Shown one piece after another: positions 15,134 to 21,372 of a DNA stretch of 24,156 nt (its first letter is position 1; every line of letters begins with the position of its first letter). The stretch comes from a virus, in the IMG/VR virus record IMGVR_UViG_3300044630_002050, positions 1 to 24,156 of that record; one strand, 5' to 3'. Position numbers and translations under genes: made by a program. A model generated the notes under the pieces. The model did no database searches, was not told the origin of the DNA, and saw only the letters and a program-made list of their open reading frames with translations.

Positions 15134-15473
15134 ATCTACAGACCAACCCTATTTTGGAGGGGGTTCGGGGGAACCTTTACGAAATTAATTTTTATTTTTC
15201 TGCATCACAAAAAGAATTCCATTTTTCAGGAATAGTTTTTTAAGATGAGGAGGGCGCGCCATCTGTTGTGAAGTACACCATAGCAGTAAGAAAGGAAAAC
15301 CGCAACGCAGGTAATAAAGATTTTTCAAAATGCGCGGGGCCGGCGAGTGTGATAAAGTTAAATCACCGAAGGAGAGTTTCCTCCTTTCGCTCCTTTGGTT
15401 CCTCCGGGGCTTTGTAGTCGGCGCAGTCGTGTTCATAACTGAGTCGCTCGGCCTCGGGGGATTGGGGGAGGAA
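15134..15473. other. 340-bp intergenic region of unusual composition
   Basis: No convincing separate gene. The part 15363-15473 is an open 36-codon continuation, in frame, of the gene ending at 15474. The rest alternates A/T runs with CG-rich blocks, including GGCGCGCC at 15252 and a CGCGGGGCCGGCG block near 15332. A short hairpin GGTTC-GGGG-GAACC lies at 15162-15175. An 83-aa minus-strand frame (15185-15436) lacks a ribosome site and any recognisable motif. Confidence 0.6.
15209..15241. terminator. weak bidirectional terminator-like hairpin
   Basis: ATTCC (15216-15220) and GGAAT (15229-15233) form a 5-bp stem with an 8-nt AT-rich loop. The stem has T-runs on both sides: TTTTTT downstream on the plus strand, TTTTT on the minus. 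The stem is short and AT-rich, so this is a low-confidence call. It would end leftward transcripts of the 15474-16374 gene pair. Confidence 0.3.
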
Positions 15474-15971
15474 CTATTCTTGATTGCTTTCCACCACCGT
15501 CAATGGAAGCAAGAACTCTCCGGACTCCCACATGGCTCCAACACTGCAGTAGCCAAGGACGTCTAGGTAATTATCAGAAACTGATTCGTTCATCGGAGGC
15601 TCGTCCTTCGCAGCGAGGTTTTCCAATCGTGCGATTTTGTCGTGCAGCCTGACCAAGATGCCATCACGTCCGAAGCGTGCGATATTGTCTGGACCGTAAT
15701 CACTTTGTTTACGCACCAGAGTATCAATCAGATTTTCTTGATTTATTTCAACTCCCGCAGCGGAGCCGGCGCGCACTGCAGCGGCCCCGATATTGAAGAA
15801 CGCTGCTTCCCCGCTGAATTCTGGATTAGTGCTCAGCATGGACCAGACTTCGTCGTACATGCGGCGGATGTCGTGAAGAGAAAGTTCGGCGTCTACGTAC
15901 TCCGCGTTAAAGATTTTAAAAATGAAATTTACGACTCGTGCGGCCGCAGCGTTCCAGGTATCAGATTCCAT
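15474..15971 (-). CDS. nucleotide modification associated domain 1 (DUF1599)-like protein (165 aa)
   Basis: The C-terminal half carries the family signature KQSDYGPDNIARFG, GILVRLHDKIARLENL, then NESVSDNYLDVLGYCSVG. That is K-x2-DYG-x2-N-x2-RFG, a RLxDKixRL helix and NESvxDxxxDxxGY, the conserved acidic helix residues of this all-alpha NTP-pyrophosphatase-like group. Members are often encoded beside nucleotide-modification genes in phages. The N-terminal 80 residues are helical and unassigned. ATG 15971 is chosen because GGAG lies 6 nt upstream; an upstream ATG (15983) would overlap more of the previous gene. A C-terminal open frame continues 36 codons beyond the TAG. Confidence 0.75.
   Translation of the reverse strand: MESDTWNAAAARVVNFIFKIFNAEYVDAELSLHDIRRMYDEVWSMLSTNPEFSGEAAFFNIGAAAVRAGSAAGVEINQENLIDTLVRKQSDYGPDNIARFGRDGILVRLHDKIARLENLAAKDEPPMNESVSDNYLDVLGYCSVGAMWESGEFLLPLTVVESNQE
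15487..15499 (-). repeat. CGGTGGTGGAAAG motif, copy 2
   Basis: Exact 13-mer, encoding the last residues (TVVES) of the NMAD1-like protein. Preceded by ATTGA, making the 18-bp context close to the copies at 16364, 17333 and 22000. Confidence 0.55.
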
Positions 15972-16374
15972 TAATTTCTCCATTTTTAATTTTGACGAGC
16001 GCTTGTTCTAGGAGCCCGTTGAGAATAAGTTCCCAGCCCGTTTCGTGTTTTGATTTATCAAAGTTGTCTACAAGTGTTTCCATTAAAATTTTTACAATTG
16101 AGCGCGGCCATGCAGCGATAACAACTCCATCATCAAACGTTTGAAATACTATCGGGTATTCTTCATTTTCAAACGCGCCATCTGGATAATGCATTCCTCG
16201 GACAATCATCCCTTCGCCGGCAGCGACAAATAGAAAGTTTTCGTGATTTTCTTTCTCTGACTCCTGGATGTACTTTTCAAGTTCTGGATGTTTAGCCGTC
16301 GCCGACCGGACATCTTTTATGAAATTTTTCCATTTTTCGTTTTTCTTGCTCACGTAACCGGACCTTTCCGCCAC
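15961..16374 (-). CDS. hypothetical protein (137 aa)
   Basis: Family not recognised. The N-terminus is basic and helical (MAERSGYVSKKNEKWKNFIKDV), the middle is beta-like (NFLFVAAGEGMIVRGMHYP, YPIVFQTFDDGVVIAAWP) and the C-terminus helical (IVKILMETLVDNF, LILNGLLEQALVKIK). The start is GTG 16374, inside a variant of the repeated CGGTGGTGGAAAG motif, and no ribosome site is seen. It overlaps the NMAD1-like gene and is probably cotranscribed with it. The layout (domain with W-P-R-S-x-V-x-I-L, then an amphipathic helix) gives no functional clue. Confidence 0.65.
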   Translation of the reverse strand: MAERSGYVSKKNEKWKNFIKDVRSATAKHPELEKYIQESEKENHENFLFVAAGEGMIVRGMHYPDGAFENEEYPIVFQTFDDGVVIAAWPRSIVKILMETLVDNFDKSKHETGWELILNGLLEQALVKIKNGEINGI

Positions 16375-16376
16375 CG
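16364..16376 (-). repeat. CGGTGGTGGAAAG motif, copy 3 (one mismatch)
   Basis: CGGTGGCGGAAAG on the minus strand; its internal GTG is the start codon of the 137-aa gene. The preceding bases (CATTA) match the context of the other copies. Confidence 0.5.
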
Positions 16377-16445
16377 TAATGGTTTGTAAAGAGTTGTCTT
16401 CATTAATTTATCCTAACCATTCGCGCACGCGGCTAGCAAATGTTC

Positions 16446-16451
16446 TATATT
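16446..16451 (+). promoter_or_regulatory. -10-like box, leaderless start of the HA/sigma4-like gene
   Basis: TATATT is followed by seven bases and the ATG at 16459, with no ribosome site. Transcription would begin at the start codon. No -35 is evident. Confidence 0.4.
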
Positions 16452-16458
16452 TCTGTAC

Positions 16459-16830
16459 ATGGATAACAACACCAGATTTCAACTTTATGTAAGAGCCCTC
16501 CGTCAGTTCTCTGAACGTACCGGTCACTCGCGGGTCCCGGCAGTTTATATTGAGATTGTTGATGGGGCGGAAGTGAACCTCGGGGCTTGGGTGGGATACA
16601 TCCGGCAGCGCTACAAGAAGAACCAGATGGCGGCGGAGAAAGTTCAAATTCTTGAAAATCTTGCCGGTTGGACGTGGGGCCCTCTGAAGCCAGGGCCGGC
16701 GACGAATTATAATAGAAATTCGGAAATTCTTCAGATGCGCGGCCAAGGGATGACGCTTCGCCAAATCGCAGATTCTTACGACCTCAGCCGCCAGCGCGTG
16801 CATCAGATTGTAAAGAAGACAAATGTCTAA
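16459..16830 (+). CDS. helicase-associated domain plus sigma-70 region 4-like HTH (123 aa)
   Basis: Residues 5-75 form one helicase-associated (HA) repeat, a small three-helix unit: FQLYVRALRQFSERTGHSRVP, then LGAWVGYIRQRYKKNQM and a terminal LAGWTW. Residues 86-121 are a sigma region 4-like helix-turn-helix: ILQMRGQGMTLRQIADSYDL, then SRQRVHQIVKK. Both halves are expected to bind nucleic acid. HA repeats are abundant in Actinobacteria and plankton genomes, often fused to helicases; here the domain is free-standing. It lies on the plus strand inside the leftward early region and overlaps its partner gene at 16823, suggesting an inserted two-gene cassette that may redirect transcription. Confidence 0.75.
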   Translation: MDNNTRFQLYVRALRQFSERTGHSRVPAVYIEIVDGAEVNLGAWVGYIRQRYKKNQMAAEKVQILENLAGWTWGPLKPGPATNYNRNSEILQMRGQGMTLRQIADSYDLSRQRVHQIVKKTNV

Positions 16831-17074
16831 CCCGTGGCCAGACCCAGATTTTGTGAGCCCCGAAGAAGAGCGGCAGTACGCACTTGATATTGTGAAGCAA
16901 GGAATTCGTTTCATGATTTTTAGTGTCCTAGCGACGACTGTCTTCCTGTGGGTTGTAACAAACATACTTGCTAATTCAAACGTTATTAGTTCAAGCATTT
17001 CTTGGGTGAATTGCGGAATACTTTCATTTTTTTATGTAGTGCTCCGCGTTTGGAATTCAACTTTTTTCAAATAA
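16823..17074 (+). CDS. two-TM membrane protein (83 aa)
   Basis: The N-terminus is acidic and soluble (MSNPWPDPDFVSPEEERQYALDIVK). Two hydrophobic helices lie at about residues 29-48 (FMIFSVLATTVFLWVVTNIL) and 57-76 (SISWVNCGILSFFYVVLRVW). The start overlaps the stop of the HA/sigma4-like gene by 8 bp, so the two are coupled. The end overlaps the convergent zinc gene by 8 bp. Family not recognised. A membrane partner for a DNA-binding protein hints at an anti-factor or accessory moron, which is speculation. Confidence 0.65.
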   Translation: MSNPWPDPDFVSPEEERQYALDIVKQGIRFMIFSVLATTVFLWVVTNILANSNVISSSISWVNCGILSFFYVVLRVWNSTFFK

Positions 17075-17273
17075 CGCGATTGCGCACGGGCCAGTCACTA
17101 ACTGGTTCGCACGCTCCCGTGCCGTACTGGGTCAAAGCCTCTTCAGTACCACAGTCAGAACAAATTTCTGTTTTATCATCTGCTCTAGAGATGGCCCCAG
17201 GGTAAGCAGCAGGCTGAAGGTTATTAGGAATAAAGTTGTCGTTGCAACGTGGACAGATTTTCGGAATGTTCAT
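17067..17273 (-). CDS. small zinc-ribbon phage protein (68 aa)
   Basis: KICPRCNDNFIP and ICSDCGTEEALTQYG give two C-x2-C pairs separated by the conserved 'A-x-S-R-x-D-x-K-T-E-I-C' segment, seen here as GAISRADDKTEICSDCGTEEA. This family of short zinc ribbons is very common in actinobacteriophages; function unknown. ATG 17273 is chosen, with an AAAAGAG run upstream. A GTG at 17306 would add the basic Ala-rich stretch MPAAAARKEKK, and TACAAT five bases before that GTG could support a leaderless longer form. Confidence 0.78.
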   Translation of the reverse strand: MNIPKICPRCNDNFIPNNLQPAAYPGAISRADDKTEICSDCGTEEALTQYGTGACEPVSDWPVRNRVI

Positions 17274-17332
17274 TTTTTTCTCTTTTCTTGCGGCCGCAGC
17301 GGGCACGTCGTATTGTACAGATTTAGCAGAGG

Positions 17333-17345
17333 CTTTCCACCACCG
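17333..17345 (-). repeat. CGGTGGTGGAAAG motif, copy 4
   Basis: Exact 13-mer, just after the TAG of the 48-aa zinc gene. Together with upstream bases (TAGCACTTA) it matches the context of the copy at 22000 over about 20 positions. Confidence 0.55.
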
Positions 17346-17351
17346 TAAGTG

Positions 17352-17498
17352 CTAAAGATTGATTACGCCTCGGTCAAGTGCACACTGGGTGCAGCATGCG
17401 ATTCGGCGATTTTCTTCTACTTGCCAGACGGGCTCGTCGTCAACGAACTCGCTACAGTAATAGCAGTAGCCCCGTCGCGCACCCCACATCTCTACCAT
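17352..17498 (-). CDS. tiny zinc-finger-like protein (48 aa)
   Basis: Sequence starts MVEMWGARRGYCYYCSEF and ends VINL. C12-x2-C15 and CC-x2-C (residues 35-39) form a possible four-ligand zinc site, with an acidic loop VDDEPVWQVEEN between. The ATG overlaps the end of the upstream 84-aa gene (GAATGGTAG), so translation is coupled. It is too short for usual ORF cutoffs, but the cysteine pattern and coupling support it. Function unknown. Confidence 0.68.
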   Translation of the reverse strand: MVEMWGARRGYCYYCSEFVDDEPVWQVEENRRIACCTQCALDRGVINL

Positions 17499-17746
17499 TC
17501 TCTTTCTCCATGCTTGAGGAACGAGTAGCAGTCTTCGTGGTAGTTGCCGTAGTGGTTGACTCCGTCTTTCTCGTAATCAACACGGACTTCAGTGTCAAGG
17601 TAGATAGGTTGCTCGCACTCGTCACACTCAAAGCCTGCACACTCGGCACATGCCCACCCATCATCGGTTGGGATGCGATTCACGAACAGACCAAAGCCTG
17701 AGTTGAACGCAGTTGAGCGTTCACAGTGCACACATAAGTCAGTCAC
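17492..17746 (-). CDS. LIM-like multi-Cys zinc protein (84 aa)
   Basis: Four Cys/His pairs: LCVHC near the N-terminus, WACAEC, ECDEC and YHEDC. The spacing CAECAGFECDECEQPIYL...YHEDC resembles a treble-clef or LIM-type double zinc site. GTG 17746 is chosen because GGGAG lies upstream and the GTGA overlaps the previous stop; the longer frame to 17797 overlaps the preceding gene heavily. It is one of several small zinc proteins in this operon. Such proteins often mediate protein-protein contacts with host machinery, but there is no direct evidence here. Confidence 0.7.
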   Translation of the reverse strand: MTDLCVHCERSTAFNSGFGLFVNRIPTDDGWACAECAGFECDECEQPIYLDTEVRVDYEKDGVNHYGNYHEDCYSFLKHGEREW

Positions 17747-17936
17747 TGTCTTCTCCCTGCAGGTAGACCATGTATCCGTTGGCATCTTGAGCAACACCAG
17801 TTACCCACATCTCGTCGGCACCGTCTTGGTTGTCGCCGACAGCCTCACGTACTTTCTGAATAGCCATAGAAAAAGCCTCTTTTTCGTCGTCTGTCTCCAC
17901 ATCGGTGGTGACCTGCACAGTTACTCGGTAAGTCAT
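17739..17936 (-). CDS. hypothetical small protein (65 aa)
   Basis: Start MTYRVTVQV at 17936 overlaps the upstream stop (ATGA). The protein has a beta strand (YRVTVQVTTDV), an acidic helix (TDDEKEAFSMAIQKVREAVG) and a second hairpin (MWVTGVAQDANGYMVYLQ), a compact alpha-beta fold. The pattern is similar to other early-operon proteins here that start with a short strand and an E/A-rich helix (such as 22732-22914). Family not recognised. Confidence 0.68.
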   Translation of the reverse strand: MTYRVTVQVTTDVETDDEKEAFSMAIQKVREAVGDNQDGADEMWVTGVAQDANGYMVYLQGEDSD

Positions 17937-18547
17937 ACTGGCAATCCCTTTCGGAACTCGGCGTACTCGGCAAAGATAGCGTCTGATTTTTCTTCTTTCC
18001 AAGCCTCATACTTGTCAATAGACTCGTAATCGTCGTAATCAATTTCACCCTCGTAAGAGCAAGGCTCGTACATGGACTCAAATACGCTTGCTCCGTTGTG
18101 CATTGCTTGAGTGCCTGCAAAGAAGCCAGCCTCTTCGTCGTAATCAAAAGTAAAGAGCAGTGTAGGGAACATTGCTGAGACCTTGAGGAACCCAGCGTCT
18201 GCTGGTCCCCATGCTGTCATGTAGCGAGCCTGCACTTCCCATGAGCCGTCACTGAAGACCATTGGTTCGCTAATGTCTGTATCGCAATCGCCCCACTTGG
18301 TGCCCCAGTTGTCGTACGCCCAGTCGTACCAATCCTTGTGACCGTACTTGGCGATGTTTGACTCTTGTTGTTTGCGATGCTCTTCTGCCTTGTCGTCTCC
18401 GACATAGCCAGCAACCGTCTCGTGCAGTTCCGTAGGACACGGAACATACGACTCAAGAATCTTTGAATCTTTGATTCCGTCCTTGAATCTTTTTATTTCT
18501 TCTTCTGAACCTCTTACGGTCAGTGTGGTTGATACCCAGTTAGGCAT
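17933..18547 (-). CDS. Api92/YubB-like ferredoxin-fold phage protein (204 aa)
   Basis: The N-terminus MPNWVSTTLTVRGSEEEIKRF is diagnostic of the Api92-like / DUF1281-type family, which is widespread in phages and plasmids. The downstream hallmarks YDWAYDNWGTKWGDCD and FSDGSWEVQARYMTAWGPAD are also present. The C-terminal third, FTFDYDEEAGFFAGTQAMHNG, then an acidic tail, is typical. The family function is unknown; the fold is ferredoxin-like. It has a strong ribosome site (AAGGAG) and is the first gene after the promoter at 18570-18598, so it leads an operon running left to 17352. Confidence 0.82.
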   Translation of the reverse strand: MPNWVSTTLTVRGSEEEIKRFKDGIKDSKILESYVPCPTELHETVAGYVGDDKAEEHRKQQESNIAKYGHKDWYDWAYDNWGTKWGDCDTDISEPMVFSDGSWEVQARYMTAWGPADAGFLKVSAMFPTLLFTFDYDEEAGFFAGTQAMHNGASVFESMYEPCSYEGEIDYDDYESIDKYEAWKEEKSDAIFAEYAEFRKGLPV

Positions 18548-18569
18548 AATAACTCCTTAGTAGAACTTC

Positions 18570-18598
18570 ATCTTATGTGTAGTAGAGGTAAGCCACAA
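18570..18598 (-). promoter_or_regulatory. early promoter P6 (CTTACTACCC family)
   Basis: Minus strand: -35 TTGTGG (18593-18598), 17-bp spacer, -10 TAAGAT (18570-18575). The spacer has a diverged core (CTTACCTCTACTACACA). It drives the Api92-like operon. The -35 directly abuts the 3' arm of the terminator at 18599-18633. Confidence 0.65.
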
Positions 18599-18633
18599 CC
18601 CCACAACCAACAAAGGAGCAAGTGGTTGTGGGG
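18599..18633 (-). terminator. 11-bp perfect hairpin after the VWA gene, abutting promoter P6
   Basis: CCCCACAACCA and TGGTTGTGGGG form a perfect 11-bp stem with a 13-nt loop, 8 nt past the VWA stop codon. Downstream on the minus strand is TTGTGG, a poor T-tract that is also the -35 of P6. It probably ends or attenuates the AAA/VWA transcript and separates it from the Api92-like operon. Confidence 0.6.
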
Positions 18634-18641
18634 CGTGACGA

Positions 18642-20099
18642 TTAGTCGGGAAGTTTCCCACCTCGTGATTCCCAAGCATGCTTCAACATGTAAGGGAACC
18701 GTGACTTCGGTATTGCGATTCCTTTTGAGAGCGCATGAAGAAGAGCGATAGTTGCTTCGGCGTCTTCGGTCAGGTGAACTTTCTTTTCCAAACAGAACGC
18801 AGTGCATTGGTTCGCAAGAGTTTCAGAGAATCCTTGGTTCGGTCCACAGACTCCACCGTCTGTCATCCAAATGACAGGAGCAGTTGAGTGCTGGCGATGC
18901 TTCACTGCCCACTCAAGAGCAGGGAAGTCAACACCGTTGCCTTGACCCATCTCGGGCATTTCATCAACCATACGACCCTTGTCAGCGAGAATCCAAGCGT
19001 TCGGATGACCATCACGGATATCAGAGTAAGCGATAACGGTAGCCCCCGGACTTGCTTCAAGAATCCTGCGAACATCATCTTGTGTTAGAGACATTGAACC
19101 CGATGCATCAACGCATACGACTCCACCCATTCCACGCCTCTTATTGTCAAAGATTCGTTTTTGTGGGTCTGTCATGTATCGGTGGATACGGCGTGGTGAC
19201 CGACCAACATTAGAGGCTGTCTTCTTCTTGCCTAAGTTTCCCTTGGCGACAATCGGCAGTGGCAACTTGTCAATCATAAGTTCACCCCAATAAGGGACGT
19301 TACCGTCCATTTTGTCGGGAGTAATTGTTTTCAGTTTTTCACGAAACTCAGTTTCTTTGACTTTTTCTTTTCCGATGTTTGAGTGTTCACGCTTGCCGTT
19401 CTTGTTGTCTTCGTTCTCAACTTCCATAGAAGAATCTTGAGATTCACTTTCTTCTTCTTCATCAGGAGCAGGCAAGCCTGCGAGACGGTCAACCCATTCA
19501 GCAAGTTTCTCGGTGTAGATAAATCCAAATGGTGCGAGACCAGTGCGAGTGTGTACTTCGGTACTTGATAATCCCCGACCAGCCTTGTTCATTTCTTTGA
19601 CTGCTCGCTTGGAGATATCGGCAAGCGCAGAACCCCAAATACGATTATGACGACGGATACCATTCAGGTACAACTTGTTACTCGCAGTACCAGCAGTGGC
19701 TACAGCCATGTACACAGCACTCTTCCAGTCGTTGGTGCAGGCAAGTCTTTCTCCGTCTGCAGTTTCTCCACCGTCAGAGAGGTGAGACTTCACATCAAAT
19801 CCAGCCCTATCGCAGAGCAGGTTCACACGCAATTCTTCACATGCAATCATTCCTTGGATGCTGGCAATTTTTCTGTTTTGCCATTGCTCCCATTCTCCAG
19901 CAGGAGAAACTTTTGCATGCATCATCTCGTGCGCACGGATTACTCTCGCTTGTTCAGTGTCGTGTGCAGGCGCAAGCATCTTGCGTTCCACGATAGAAGT
20001 AGCAGGGATGCCACGGCGTGGTTCGCAGTCTTCAACTTGCCAAGCACCGTGTTCGGCATCCTTGCGACCAAGCCATTCAGGTTCGGCAATGTGCTTCAT
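18642..20099 (-). CDS. VWA-domain protein with N-terminal HExxH metallopeptidase-like domain (485 aa)
   Basis: The N-terminal domain has HEMMH (residues 57-61), a zinc-metallopeptidase HExxH motif, and a likely third ligand in ACEELRVN (Glu88/89). A charged, low-complexity linker (about 212-250, EEEESESQD...) leads to the C-terminal VWA domain. This carries MIDAS residues DASGSMS (Asp331, Ser333, Ser335) and MTDGG (Asp414). Peptidase-like plus VWA in this order matches the DUF2201-type family (metallopeptidase N-domain, VWA-like C-domain). Such proteins are usually encoded next to a MoxR-type AAA+ ATPase. Here the ATPase gene lies directly upstream and overlaps by TAATG. A MoxR-VWA machine for maturing or dismantling a target complex is the likely role; target unknown. 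Confidence 0.82.
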   Translation of the reverse strand: MKHIAEPEWLGRKDAEHGAWQVEDCEPRRGIPATSIVERKMLAPAHDTEQARVIRAHEMMHAKVSPAGEWEQWQNRKIASIQGMIACEELRVNLLCDRAGFDVKSHLSDGGETADGERLACTNDWKSAVYMAVATAGTASNKLYLNGIRRHNRIWGSALADISKRAVKEMNKAGRGLSSTEVHTRTGLAPFGFIYTEKLAEWVDRLAGLPAPDEEEESESQDSSMEVENEDNKNGKREHSNIGKEKVKETEFREKLKTITPDKMDGNVPYWGELMIDKLPLPIVAKGNLGKKKTASNVGRSPRRIHRYMTDPQKRIFDNKRRGMGGVVCVDASGSMSLTQDDVRRILEASPGATVIAYSDIRDGHPNAWILADKGRMVDEMPEMGQGNGVDFPALEWAVKHRQHSTAPVIWMTDGGVCGPNQGFSETLANQCTAFCLEKKVHLTEDAEATIALLHALSKGIAIPKSRFPYMLKHAWESRGGKLPD

Positions 20100-20818
20100 T
20101 AGCGCACCTTGTCAACAGCAATGGCGTCAAGTACAGAACTTGCTCGTTCACCAAAGATAATCTTTGCAGACTTCTCATCACCTAGTTGCTTACGCAGTTT
20201 GTCAAATGCGTAGAAAGTACGCAGTGAGATTCGGCGCTTGCCTGCATCACACATACGGACTGCGTATTCACGCAAGTCGTACGACAACTTCTCAAGCGCA
20301 CTCGGGTGAGGGGCGTTGATTCGGATGCGAACAGGGAATCGGTCAGCGAGAGCCATTGGCAACTCTTCCATGTTCTCAATGTTCGTGGTCATGACAGCAG
20401 AGAATCCGTCTTTCGGACGATGAATACGACCAGTCTCGGGATGTTCCCAAGTCGCAGATTCAGGTGAGTCAAGCATCGCAAGCAGAAGTGCGAACACATC
20501 TCCCGACGCCTTGTCAATCTCGTCCACGATGAGGCGACCACCGTTGAGTCCGTTACCTTCCCAAGCCTTGAGACCAGCACCAGCGACCCATGAGAATCTG
20601 CCGTTTCCGTCAGGCATGAACGCTCCAGTCACATCCATTGAAGTCATGTCTTCTGTGCATACCAAACGGTGTGCGCCAGCGCCGACATTACCAAAGGTGA
20701 GACCAGCAAAGGTCTTTCCAGTTCCTGCAGGTCCAAAGAGGATGACTCGGTCAATCCCTGAATCCATGCAGTCTTTGAGTGTTTGCCAGCACTCGGGTAG
20801 TGTTATTTCTTTTTCCAT
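20099..20818 (-). CDS. MoxR-type AAA+ ATPase (239 aa)
   Basis: Walker A GPAGTGKT (residues 29-36), Walker B LIVDEID (96-102), sensor-1 MTTN (143-146) and the arginine-containing ALADRFP (156-162) are all present. The overall layout matches the AAA_5/MoxR group. ATG 20818 is chosen because AAAGGAG lies 7 nt upstream, so the protein is a little shorter than the raw frame. It overlaps the VWA gene and is the first gene after promoter P1 (20851-20879). MoxR ATPases pair with VWA proteins as chaperone-like remodelers of metal-cofactor or multi-subunit enzymes. The C-terminal lid is short. Probably cytoplasmic and expressed early. Confidence 0.86.
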   Translation of the reverse strand: MEKEITLPECWQTLKDCMDSGIDRVILFGPAGTGKTFAGLTFGNVGAGAHRLVCTEDMTSMDVTGAFMPDGNGRFSWVAGAGLKAWEGNGLNGGRLIVDEIDKASGDVFALLLAMLDSPESATWEHPETGRIHRPKDGFSAVMTTNIENMEELPMALADRFPVRIRINAPHPSALEKLSYDLREYAVRMCDAGKRRISLRTFYAFDKLRKQLGDEKSAKIIFGERASSVLDAIAVDKVR

Positions 20819-20850
20819 TTTATTGCTCCTTTGCAATTGGTTATGACTTC

Positions 20851-20879
20851 ATGTTATGGGTAGTAAGCCCTAATCACAA
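20851..20879 (-). promoter_or_regulatory. early promoter P1 for AAA/VWA operon
   Basis: -35 TTGTGA (20874-20879), 17-bp spacer containing CTTACTACCC, -10 TAACAT (20851-20856). It lies immediately after the gene ending at 20887, with no terminator between, so read-through is possible. Confidence 0.68.
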
Positions 20880-20886
20880 CATCTAT

Positions 20887-21372
20887 TTACAGATTCTTTT
20901 CGGCTTTCTTATCAGCCTCTGCATCACGCACTTCCCATAGACCCTTCTTGACCTTACGGAAAGTCGGAGACTCCTGCAGGAACTTCAATGTGGTGGGGTA
21001 AGAGAAGCCCGATACCTCAACTAGTTGCTCAGTGTTGAACTGTTCAAAGAGGTGGTCTTTTGACCAAGCCAGCAGGGCGTCGTACTTGTCGGCTCGTCGG
21101 GGCCGTGGCGTCAGAAGTTCGTCGGTATCAACTACCTCGTCGCAGTATTCAGAAACAATGTCTGTAATCACTTCTGCTGGTATGGAGTAGGTGGATAGGT
21201 GGCGAGCAAGGTTGCCCGAGCCGTTCCAGCCTTGAAGAACATAGAGCGCACGAGTGTAGGTTGACATTCTGTTTATCTCGTCAGAAGGAACCTTGAACTT
21301 GTCGCCGTATCTTTCTATGGCATCTTCCCATAGGGAGCGATGTACCTCGTTGATGTGTTCTGTCGTAATCAT
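20887..21372 (-). CDS. hypothetical protein with C-terminal winged-helix-like segment (161 aa)
   Basis: Start MITTEHINEVHRSL at 21372 overlaps the upstream stop (ATGA) and has GAGGAG 8 nt upstream. The N-terminal part is helical (WEDAIERYGDKF, TRALYVLQGWN). The C-terminal part, DHLFEQFNTEQLVEVSGFSY then PTTLKFLQESPTFRKVKKGL and WEVRD, has the spacing of a winged helix with a Lys-rich wing. DNA binding is plausible. No family recognised. It is the second gene of the P2 operon. Confidence 0.68.
   Translation of the reverse strand: MITTEHINEVHRSLWEDAIERYGDKFKVPSDEINRMSTYTRALYVLQGWNGSGNLARHLSTYSIPAEVITDIVSEYCDEVVDTDELLTPRPRRADKYDALLAWSKDHLFEQFNTEQLVEVSGFSYPTTLKFLQESPTFRKVKKGLWEVRDAEADKKAEKNL

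Noticed and set aside
15162-15175. GGTTC-GGGG-GAACC as a tRNA T-arm or terminator
   Set aside because: No cloverleaf around it and no T-tract; the stem is only 5 bp.
15234-15320. Further CTTACTACCC-type promoter near 15280 (CTTACTGC then TATGGT, minus strand)
   Set aside because: Spacing to the -10-like element is three bases short and no -35 fits.
15185-15436. 83-aa minus-strand frame in the intergenic region
   Set aside because: No recognisable motif, no ribosome site, and it conflicts with the in-frame continuation of the NMAD1-like gene.
16408-16998. 196-aa minus-strand frame across the HA/sigma4-like and membrane-protein genes
   Set aside because: The plus-strand genes have recognisable domains, coupled starts and a leaderless box. 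The minus frame has none of these.
19647-20160. Plus-strand frames opposite the VWA and AAA genes
   Set aside because: Antisense to genes with intact Walker, HExxH and MIDAS motifs.
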